DNA of 64,000 nucleotides, from positions 1-64,000 of the forward strand of contig NZ_QYYD01000006.1 in assembly GCF_003591005.1 (NCBI RefSeq). Reading direction: 5' to 3'. The position numbers were made by a program, and so were the translations under genes. The notes under the pieces were generated by a model that worked only from the letters and a program-made list of their open reading frames with translations, had not been told where the DNA came from and made no database searches. This DNA comes from Rhodopseudomonas palustris (lineage in GTDB: Bacteria; Pseudomonadota; Alphaproteobacteria; Rhizobiales; Xanthobacteraceae). Shown piece after piece: positions 56,001 to 64,000 of this stretch (the first letter of the stretch is position 1; the number at the start of each line of letters is the position of its first letter).

Positions 56001-57605
56001 ATGCCAAAGCTGCTGAGCCGCGCTGCTTCCAGCGTCATTCTCGCGTGGGGCTGGAAGCGCGCCGCGATCGCGCTGCTGGCCGGCGCGCTGTCGTCGCTGG
56101 CAATGGCGCCGTTCAACGCCTGGCCGATCCTGTTCGTCACCTTCCCGGTGGCGGTGTGGCTGATCGACGGCGCTGCCGCCGGCAAACGGCGCGGCGTTCC
56201 GGCGGCGGCGGTCGCCGGCTGGTGGTTCGGCTTCGGTTACTTCGTCCCGGGGCTGTACTGGATCGGTTACGCGTTCCTGGTCGACGCCGACACCTTCGCC
56301 TGGCTGCTGCCTTTCGCGATCTGCGGCCTGCCGGCCTATCTGGCGCTGTTCACCGCGCTCGGCTTTGCGCTGGCGCGTCTGCTATGGGTGCGCGGCGCCT
56401 GGCGGGTGGTCGCGCTGGCTGGCTCGCTGACCATCGCCGAATGGCTGCGCGGCCACATCCTCACCGGCTTCCCATGGAACGCGTTCGGCTACGCGCTCAC
56501 CGAGCCGTTGGCGCTGGCGCAGAGCCTGTCGCTGATCGGCATCTGGGGCCTGACCTTCGTGGCGGTGGCGGTGTTCGCCAGCCCGGTGGCGCTGTTCGAC
56601 GATACGGCCGATACCAAGCGGCGCTGGCTGGCGCCGGTAGCAGCGCTCAGCGTGCTCATCGTCATGGCGGTATTTGGCTCGGTGCGGCTGCAGAGCCATC
56701 CCACCCAGCTGGTCGACGGCGTGCGGCTCCGGATCATGCAGCCCAATCTGCAGCAGGACCAGCGCTTCAATTACGCGGCCAAAGCCGACGTGATGCTGAA
56801 ATACCTCAGCCTGTCGGATCGCGCGACCGGACCGAATGCCACAGGCGTGCGCGACGCCACGCTGCTGATCTGGCCGGAATCGGCGTTCCCATTCTTCCTG
56901 GCGCGCGAGCCCGACGCGCTGGCGCAAATCGCCGAACTGTTGCCCAAGGGCACCATCCTGCTGACCGGGGCAGTTCGGCCGCCCGAGATGCCGCCCGGAC
57001 GCCGCATTACCAGAGCGTACAATTCGATCTACGCGATCGATCACGACGGCTCATTGCTGTCCGTCTACGACAAGTTGCATCTGGTGCCATTCGGGGAATT
57101 TTTGCCGTACCAGAATTGGATGGAGAAGATCGGCTTCGTGCAGCTCACCAAGGTGCAGGGCGGCTTCCTCACCGGCACGGCGCGCCACAACATGGAGTTG
57201 CCGAACGCGCCGCCGCTACTGCCGCTGATTTGTTACGAGGCGATATTTCCCGATGAAATCGACATTCGCGGACGGCGTCCGGGCTGGATGTTGAATCTCA
57301 CCAACGACGGTTGGTTCGGCGATTCGACCGGTCCCTATCAGCACCTGCAGCAGGCGCGGATGCGCTCCGTCGAGCAAGGCTTGCCGATGGTGCGTGCAGC
57401 AAACACGGGGGTTTCTGCGGTCATCGATCCGGTCGGGCGCGTCGTCGCACAGCTCGGGCTCGGTGTCGAAGGTGTTCTCGACTCGGCACTCCCCGCAGCT
57501 ATCTCGCCGACCATCTACGCTCGCGTCGGAGAGCTTCCTGCGGCTGTGTTGGTTGCGTTGTCGATGATGCTTGTACTTCTGCGAAGGCGTTTCGCAGCCC
57601 GGTGA
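56001..57605 (+). CDS. lnt: Apolipoprotein N-acyltransferase
   Basis: 534 residues: N-terminal membrane helices (about 15-200), then a periplasmic carbon-nitrogen hydrolase domain. The catalytic triad is intact: Glu in WPESAFPFF, Lys in YDKLHLVPFGEFLP, Cys in ICYEAIFPDE; a final membrane helix follows. It adds the third acyl chain to lipoproteins such as LptE encoded at 42763. The ATG at 56001 is 16 bases past the corC stop. Confidence 0.95.
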   Translation: MPKLLSRAASSVILAWGWKRAAIALLAGALSSLAMAPFNAWPILFVTFPVAVWLIDGAAAGKRRGVPAAAVAGWWFGFGYFVPGLYWIGYAFLVDADTFAWLLPFAICGLPAYLALFTALGFALARLLWVRGAWRVVALAGSLTIAEWLRGHILTGFPWNAFGYALTEPLALAQSLSLIGIWGLTFVAVAVFASPVALFDDTADTKRRWLAPVAALSVLIVMAVFGSVRLQSHPTQLVDGVRLRIMQPNLQQDQRFNYAAKADVMLKYLSLSDRATGPNATGVRDATLLIWPESAFPFFLAREPDALAQIAELLPKGTILLTGAVRPPEMPPGRRITRAYNSIYAIDHDGSLLSVYDKLHLVPFGEFLPYQNWMEKIGFVQLTKVQGGFLTGTARHNMELPNAPPLLPLICYEAIFPDEIDIRGRRPGWMLNLTNDGWFGDSTGPYQHLQQARMRSVEQGLPMVRAANTGVSAVIDPVGRVVAQLGLGVEGVLDSALPAAISPTIYARVGELPAAVLVALSMMLVLLRRRFAAR

Positions 57606-57792
57606 TAGTACGTAAAGCTGCGGCGCAACCGGAGATTAGGCTGGAGAAAATACGCACGTCTATTATTGCGTTTCTGTATCGTTGTTCATTAACGTCGGCT
57701 TTTTAAGACATTTGACGTCTCCAATATTTCAGGCGTATTCCAATCCGCATCGCCTTCTATTGCGCATGCACGTGTCCTGAGGAGTAAGTGAG

Positions 57793-58212
57793 ATGTCGAC
57801 CAAAGCGCCCAATCCTGTTGACAAGTATGTCGGCAGCCGTGTGCGCATGCGGCGCATCATGCTCGGAATGAGCCAAGAAAAGCTCGGCGAAGCATTGGGC
57901 CTGACTTTCCAGCAAGTTCAGAAATACGAGAAGGGCACCAACCGCGTCGGTGCCAGCCGCATCCAGCAGATCTCCGAAGTTCTGCAAGTGCCAGTGTCGT
58001 TTCTGTTTGAAGGCGGCCCCAGTGGTGGGCTGGCCAACGGCACAGGTTTCAGCGAAGCGCCGTCTCCTTCGTATGTTTCGGACTTTCTCGCAACGTCCGA
58101 AGGCCTGGCGTTGACCCGCGCTTTTACCAAGATCACCGATGCCAAGCTCCGGCGCAGCATCGTCGATCTTGTCGAGCAGATCGCCGCACGTGAGCCGAAC
58201 GAAACACGCTGA
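57793..58212 (+). CDS. HTH-XRE regulator (PraR/PhrR-like)
   Basis: 139 residues. An XRE helix-turn-helix (MSQEKLGEALGLTFQQVQKYEKGTNRVGASRIQQISEVL, about 26-66) followed by a short tail ending SIVDLVEQIAA. This matches the alphaproteobacterial PraR/PhrR regulators, usually found between lnt and metK and tied to biofilm, attachment and quorum sensing in rhizobia. Here metK does not follow. The ribosome site GAGGAG is strong, and its 187-base AT-rich upstream region supports an own promoter. A long perfect hairpin follows the gene. Confidence 0.85.
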   Translation: MSTKAPNPVDKYVGSRVRMRRIMLGMSQEKLGEALGLTFQQVQKYEKGTNRVGASRIQQISEVLQVPVSFLFEGGPSGGLANGTGFSEAPSPSYVSDFLATSEGLALTRAFTKITDAKLRRSIVDLVEQIAAREPNETR

Positions 58213-58230
58213 ATTCGCCGATGAGTCCAC

Positions 58231-58272
58231 GCCGCGGCCCGCGCCCTGATTAGTCAGAGCGCGGGCCGCGGC
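58231..58272 (+). terminator. Long hairpin after the HTH gene
   Basis: A perfect 14-bp stem GCCGCGGCCCGCGC/GCGCGGGCCGCGGC with an inner CTGA/TCAG extension and loop TTAG. GTTTCGGG follows, so the T-run is short. Probably terminates the miaB-lnt-HTH side before trmB. Confidence 0.7.
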
Positions 58273-58419
58273 GTTTCGGGACAGTTTGAACTATTTCAAA
58301 ACAGAACTATTCCGGGCAAACGGTGGCGCAGAACGTGGTAATGGTCACTATTGATCAATGCGTTCAGAATCATCGCCGCGATTTTGCGTATCAAGACGGA
58401 TAAACAGACGTTCATCGAC

Positions 58420-59118
58420 ATGAATGATCCCGCTCATCACCACGGCTCGTTCTTCGGGCGACGCAAGGGCCACAAGCTGCGGGCCCACCAGGCCGATCTG
58501 GTCGACGCTCTGCTGCCGCAACTGGCGCTGAACATCGACCAGCCGGCGCCGGTCTCGCTCACCGGACTGTTCGATCCGCCCACAACCGCGGTGCGGCTTG
58601 AGATCGGCTTCGGCGGCGGCGAGCATCTCATCGCCGAAGCGTTGGCTCACCCGGACGTCGGCTTTATCGGGGCCGAACCCTACGTCAACGGGATGGCCAA
58701 GATTCTGGCCCGCATCGAAGATCAGAATATTCGCAATATCAGATTGTTTGCCGGCGACGCCGCGGAGCTGATGGAGTGGGTGCCGGCCGGATCATTGGCG
58801 CGGATCGACCTGATCCATCCCGATCCCTGGCCGAAGCGTCGGCACTGGAAGCGTCGTTTCGTGCAAGATGCGATGGTGACAGCGATGGCACGGGCGCTGG
58901 TGGCGGGCGGCGAATTCCGCTTCGTCAGCGATATCGACAGCTACAATGCCTGGACGCTGGCACATCTGCTGCGGTCGCCGGTGTTCGACTGGATGGCGGA
59001 GCGCGCCGATGACTGGCGCCAGCCCTGGCCGGCCTACACCATGACCCGCTACGGCCGCAAAGCAGAACGCGAGGGCCGCCGCGCTGCGTATTTCCGCTTC
59101 CGCCGGCTCGCCGCCTGA
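58420..59118 (+). CDS. trmB: tRNA (guanine-N7-)-methyltransferase
   Basis: 232 residues. SAM-binding LEIGFGGGEHL, IGAEPYVNGMAKIL, and the catalytic DLIHPDPWPKRRHWKRRFVQ block are TrmB signatures. Makes m7G46 in tRNA. The ATG at 58420 (MNDPAHHHGSFFGRRKGHKL) matches the family N-terminus; an in-frame start at 58351 would add 23 unsupported residues. Convergent with the DUF2336 gene. Confidence 0.94.
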   Translation: MNDPAHHHGSFFGRRKGHKLRAHQADLVDALLPQLALNIDQPAPVSLTGLFDPPTTAVRLEIGFGGGEHLIAEALAHPDVGFIGAEPYVNGMAKILARIEDQNIRNIRLFAGDAAELMEWVPAGSLARIDLIHPDPWPKRRHWKRRFVQDAMVTAMARALVAGGEFRFVSDIDSYNAWTLAHLLRSPVFDWMAERADDWRQPWPAYTMTRYGRKAEREGRRAAYFRFRRLAA

Positions 59119-59139
59119 GCGGCTGCCGGCGCCACGGCG

Positions 59140-60225
59140 CTACGCCATGGTCTGCCGCAGCCGCCAGAACGCAACGATGCGCTGCGCGGTCGAGGGCGCG
59201 AGCCGTTCGAAATTGTGCAGGGCCTCTTCGACATCCGGTGACGCCGGCATCCGGTCGGGGCCGAGCCGCAGCCCGATCAGCGCCCTTACGGTGCTCCAGC
59301 CGAAGCCGATCGCCTTGCTGAGCATCAGCATCGGGTCATGGCTGTCACCGGCCATCAGCGGGTCGAGCGTCGCGATCCGCACGCCGGACATCGCCGACAG
59401 CGCCGCCACGGTTTCCTCGTAGCGGAAGGCCCGTGCGAACTCCAGCACGGTGGTCTCGGTCAGCCCATCGCGGTGATGCAGATCCACGATGGCCCGCTGC
59501 GCTGCCGTGAAATCACGCGTCACCGTACAGACCTGCGGCGCGCCGGCCAATTCGTGCATTAGGCGGTTGATGGCAATGCGGTTGCTCGGCGGCGCGGTCT
59601 CGATCAGCTGCCGCCGCGCCGTATCGCTGGCCACGGTCAGCAGATCCTTCAGGCGCTCCGACGACAGATCGGCGCGCCCGCCGATCGCCGAGACCAGCGC
59701 CACGTCCTGCGCGGCGCGGCGAACCAGGCCGCTGAAGCCGGACTGCGAGAATTGCGCGCCGGCATTCACTGCGATGCTGCGCAGGACGTCGCGGTCACCG
59801 CGTCGAACGATGACGTCGCTGACCGGCGGCGGCACGATGGGCCGCTCCGAGATCGCCATCAGGTGGGTCTGGCCGCGCGTGCCGGCGAGCTCGACCAGCG
59901 TCTCGCCGTCGATCTGGTTCGATCGTCGCAGCAGCGGTCCGGCGATGCCGATATCCTCGTCCTGCGCCAACTGCGCGATCAGCTGCGGCGGCGCATTGCC
60001 GAGCGAACAAAACCGCCGCGCCAGCTCGCTGCGCATCTCGACGTCGATGTCCGGCACCAGGCGCAGCAGCACGCTGTCGAACACCTTGACGTGTTCGGAG
60101 CTGAACTGCGCCGCGCCCTGCACGAACAGGTCGGCAATTCGGCGCACCGCGTCGGCGCGGCGCTCGAGGCTGCCGCTGCTGACCACGTCATCGAGCTCGG
60201 GTTGAAGGGGAGTTGCCGGGGACAT
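59140..60225 (-). CDS. DUF2336-domain protein
   Basis: 361 residues of repeated alpha-helical pairs (HEAT-like; e.g. RRADAVRRIADLF, RSELARRFCSLGNAPPQLIAQLAQDEDIGIAGPLL). DUF2336 proteins are mostly alphaproteobacterial and have no settled function. No membrane segment or signal peptide. It converges with trmB and lies divergent to rimP, whose leader occupies the gap. Confidence 0.75.
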   Translation of the reverse strand: MSPATPLQPELDDVVSSGSLERRADAVRRIADLFVQGAAQFSSEHVKVFDSVLLRLVPDIDVEMRSELARRFCSLGNAPPQLIAQLAQDEDIGIAGPLLRRSNQIDGETLVELAGTRGQTHLMAISERPIVPPPVSDVIVRRGDRDVLRSIAVNAGAQFSQSGFSGLVRRAAQDVALVSAIGGRADLSSERLKDLLTVASDTARRQLIETAPPSNRIAINRLMHELAGAPQVCTVTRDFTAAQRAIVDLHHRDGLTETTVLEFARAFRYEETVAALSAMSGVRIATLDPLMAGDSHDPMLMLSKAIGFGWSTVRALIGLRLGPDRMPASPDVEEALHNFERLAPSTAQRIVAFWRLRQTMA

Positions 60226-60453
60226 CCTGTTTCTCGGCGAGGCCGCATTCGGCGGGTAGGCCGGAACTTAGGCGGGCGGCATGAACGAAGGGTTAGGGCA
60301 AGGGGCCCTTTTGCGACCGGCTCCCATGACGAAATCGCGGCCGCATCGGCCGCATCGGCCGAATGCGCGCAAGCTGGAACCGGCGCGGACAGGAGCACGT
60401 CAGCGCCTCGTCCGCAGCCCTTGCCGCTTCGGCAAAAAACCGCTATATCAGCG

Positions 60454-60516
60454 CCACTCAGAAATTCTCATACGACCACGTATCGAGAGTGGGCCCCGCG
60501 GGACCCGCTCTTTTTT
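60454..60516 (+). promoter_or_regulatory. Attenuator-like leader of rimP-nusA
   Basis: Two exclusive folds share one segment. Terminator: GAGTGGG (60487-60493) pairs with CCCGCTC (60504-60510), followed by six T. Alternative: TCTCATACG (60466-60474) pairs with CGTAT plus GAGA (60479-60488), extended by CCAC (60454-60457) with GTGG (60489-60492), which uses up the terminator's 5' arm. It lies 107 bases before rimP. NusA, made by this operon, is a termination factor, so feedback is plausible. Confidence 0.7.
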
Positions 60517-60623
60517 ATTACCTGGTCGCATGACCAGGCTGGCCGCTGGATGCCGGCCGCCGCCTTGACCCTGAACATGACGAGCCGACCATAACCGATC
60601 GCCAACGCTCACTCGATCCGACC

Positions 60624-61400
60624 ATGACCGATCCGACCTCAGCCGCTGAAGCCCCCGATTTGCTGGACGAGCCGCGCCTGGTGGTCGAGCCCGGCGTCGC
60701 CGCGCGCTTTGGGGCGGTCGCGGAGCCGGTCTTGCTGGCGATGGGCTATCGGCTGGTGCGCATCAAGGTGTCGGGGGAGTCCGGCTGCACTGTGCAGATC
60801 ATGGCCGAGCGGCCCGACGGCACGATGCTGATCGACGATTGCGAGGCGGTGTCGAAGGCGCTGTCGCCGGTGCTCGACGTCACCGACCCGATCGATCGCG
60901 CTTACCGGCTCGAGATTTCATCGCCCGGCATCGACCGTCCGCTGGTGCGACGCTCGGATTTCGCCCGCTACAGTGGCCATCTGGTCAAGATCGAGATGGC
61001 GGTGCCGCATCAGAACCGCAAACGTTTCCGCGGCCTGCTCGACGGCGTCGAAGGCGACGCGGTGCGGGTGCTGCGCGAGGGCGTGAAGGACGAAGAGCCG
61101 CTGGTGCTGTTGCCGATGCACGACATCAGCGACGCGCGGCTGGTGCTGACCGACGAGCTGGTCGCGGAGTCGATGCGCCGCGGCAAGCAGGCCGAGCGCG
61201 ACCTCAAGCGGAGCCTCGGGCTCGCGCCGCCGCCGCCGCCGCATGCCAAGCGCAGCGATCCGAAGAAATCCAACGCGCCGAAGCCGAAGCTCAAGCCGGT
61301 GAAGCCGGCCGCCAAGCCGAAGCCGGCCAATACCAAAGCTCACCGTCTCGCCGCCGACAGGTCGCGGCGTGGCGATACCGACCTGTCCGAGGGAGATTGA
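60624..61400 (+). CDS. rimP: Ribosome maturation factor RimP
   Basis: 258 residues, longer than the roughly 150 of E. coli because of a Lys/Pro/Ala-rich tail (about 195-258, [21 protein letters not shown]). The RimP core is clear: [72 protein letters not shown]. Needed for 30S assembly. First gene of rimP-nusA-ylxR-infB; no strong ribosome site is seen before the ATG. Confidence 0.94.
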   Translation: MTDPTSAAEAPDLLDEPRLVVEPGVAARFGAVAEPVLLAMGYRLVRIKVSGESGCTVQIMAERPDGTMLIDDCEAVSKALSPVLDVTDPIDRAYRLEISSPGIDRPLVRRSDFARYSGHLVKIEMAVPHQNRKRFRGLLDGVEGDAVRVLREGVKDEEPLVLLPMHDISDARLVLTDELVAESMRRGKQAERDLKRSLGLAPPPPPHAKRSDPKKSNAPKPKLKPVKPAAKPKPANTKAHRLAADRSRRGDTDLSEGD

Positions 61401-61403
61401 CCC

Positions 61404-63023
<1,620 letters not shown>

Positions 63024-63095
63024 TCCGCCATGCCGCGCGATCCGAACCGGCGCATTGATCGATGCGTCTAGAGACATGAAGGGCTTGCCGACCGA

Positions 63096-63917
63096 ATGCT
63101 TGCTGCCGCCGATGCTGCAGATCTCGACACCGGACCGCGGACTGGGAAGTCCGCGACCGAGCGGATGTGCGCGGTCACGCGGCAGGTGCGGCCGACGTCC
63201 GAGCTGATCCGGTTCGTGGTCGCGCCCACCGGCGAGGTGGTGGCGGACCTGAAACGAAAATTGCCGGGCCGTGGGCTGTGGGTCACCGCGACCCGAGCGA
63301 TGGTCGAGCAGGCGGTCCGCCGCCGGGTATTCGCCAAGGGATTCAAGCGCGACGTCAAGGTCTCGCCGACGCTGGCGCAGGATCTCGACCGGCTGCTCGC
63401 GCAGTCGGTCTGCGACGCGCTGGCGATTGCCGCCAAGGCTCGCCAGGTGGTGTCGGGCTTCGGCAAGGTGGAATCCGCGCTGAAGAGCGGCGAAGCGGTC
63501 GCGATGCTGCACGCCGCCGACGGCGCCGCCGATGGAATCCGCAAGCTCGGCGCGGTTTCTCGTCAATTCGACGAGGGGGAGCCCGGTTCGCGGAAATTTC
63601 CCGTCCTCAACGTGCTCACGTCCGAAGAATTGGATTTGGCATTGGGGCGGTCAAATGTGATACATGCTGCCCTGCTTGCGGGCCCGGCCGGACGAACATT
63701 CCTGTCGCGCTGCCAGATTCTGGTCCGATACCGGCTGGCGGATGACGGCGATGCCGATGCGGCCATTGCGGGTGCAGCTCTTGCGGGTATGGATCTTGCG
63801 GGAACGCTGATCAACAGGCCGAAAGACGCTGCTGACCACGCCGCTGACGAACAAGCTGCTGACGAAGTTCGTGCGAACGCGCACGACGTTGAAGGATTGG
63901 GACGACTGAATGGTTGA
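63096..63917 (+). CDS. ylxR: YlxR-family RNA-binding protein (DUF448)
   Basis: 273 residues. The N-terminal YlxR domain has [44 protein letters not shown]; in the second half an L7Ae-like stretch ([45 protein letters not shown]) is fused, the form usual in alphaproteobacteria. The C-terminal 40 residues are Ala/Asp-rich. infB starts inside its last codons. Confidence 0.9.
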   Translation: MLAAADAADLDTGPRTGKSATERMCAVTRQVRPTSELIRFVVAPTGEVVADLKRKLPGRGLWVTATRAMVEQAVRRRVFAKGFKRDVKVSPTLAQDLDRLLAQSVCDALAIAAKARQVVSGFGKVESALKSGEAVAMLHAADGAADGIRKLGAVSRQFDEGEPGSRKFPVLNVLTSEELDLALGRSNVIHAALLAGPAGRTFLSRCQILVRYRLADDGDADAAIAGAALAGMDLAGTLINRPKDAADHAADEQAADEVRANAHDVEGLGRLNG

Positions 63918-64000
63918 TACGAAAACTCCTGGCGACAAGACTCTGACGATGCCCACCAAGACCTTGACGCTGAAGCCGCGCGTCGAGCAGGGCGTCGTGC
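63910..64000 (+). CDS. infB: Translation initiation factor IF-2 (5' end only)
   Basis: Only about 30 codons are inside the window: [21 protein letters not shown] then KPRVEQGVV, the standard alphaproteobacterial IF-2 N-terminus. It overlaps ylxR by 8 bases (ATGGTTGA). The GTPase domain lies beyond the window end. Confidence 0.93.
   Translation, partial: MVDTKTPGDKTLTMPTKTLTLKPRVEQGVV

Noticed and set aside
57690-57712. TTAAC...TTAAG before the HTH gene as a CtrA box
   Set aside because: The spacing between the two TTAA parts exceeds the required 7 bases.
58346-58361. TTGATCAA before trmB as an FNR/FixK site
   Set aside because: The FNR consensus needs TTGAT-N4-ATCAA; here the arms abut without the 4-base spacer.

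Overview
The window is high-GC chromosomal DNA from an alphaproteobacterium of the Rhodopseudomonas palustris / Bradyrhizobiaceae type. The evidence is a photosynthetic-type RuBisCO-like protein, an AerR/PpaA-like B12-binding regulator, two PII genes beside amtB, a CtrA box, and a core gene order familiar from Rhizobiales (leuS-lptE-holA, miaB-phoH-ybeY-corC-lnt-HTH, rimP-nusA-ylxR-infB). Position 1 looks like a contig edge: about 60 bases of homopolymeric C and G. I see no rRNA, CRISPR array, insertion sequence, prophage or origin.

Layout. 0.3-5.5 kb: tsaD, hemD, a mitofilin-like membrane protein and hemY, then tRNA-Thr(CGT). 5.7-8.4 kb: an MBOAT/SGNH pair for polysaccharide O-acylation. 8.5-14.1 kb: sulfurtransferase, acyl-CoA-dehydrogenase-like and OsmC genes facing a TetR gene across a perfect palindromic operator, then an OafB-type acyltransferase. 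14.3-20.1 kb: yjbQ overlapping a RuBisCO-like gene, a degenerate PhyH-like oxygenase, an AerR-like B12 protein, a HAMP-only membrane protein and tRNA-Gly(GCC). 20.4-25.6 kb: thioredoxin-TPR, Lon-N, Trm112-like, a low-GC DUF3800 gene, a UbiH-family hydroxylase and tesB. 25.8-28.6 kb: nitrogen block (two PII genes, one amtB) with sigma-54-type promoters and a strong terminator. 28.7-35.3 kb: a HEPN/MNT pair, then a CtrA box ahead of aminotransferase-ftsK-lolA, and xth. 35.3-40 kb: cyclic-nucleotide-binding protein, orphan OmpR-type regulator, L,D-transpeptidase, yggS and a diguanylate cyclase. 40.1-58.2 kb: leuS-lptE-holA, murJ, trpS, usp, nfuA, tsaB-rimI-fur, a HAD phosphatase, miaB-phoH-ybeY-corC-lnt and a PraR-like HTH gene. 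58.4-64 kb: trmB, a DUF2336 gene and rimP-nusA-ylxR-infB (infB cut by the window end), preceded by a leader that can fold as a terminator or an alternative hairpin.

How it works together. Most of the window is housekeeping: tRNA modification and charging, ribosome maturation, envelope and LPS biogenesis, cell division, heme and quinone synthesis. The accessory interest lies in the yjbQ/RuBisCO-like locus with its light/B12-type neighbours, the TetR-OsmC circuit, the DUF3800 insertion, the HEPN/MNT pair, the rimP leader, and two families of palindromic repeats that sit almost entirely just 3' of genes.
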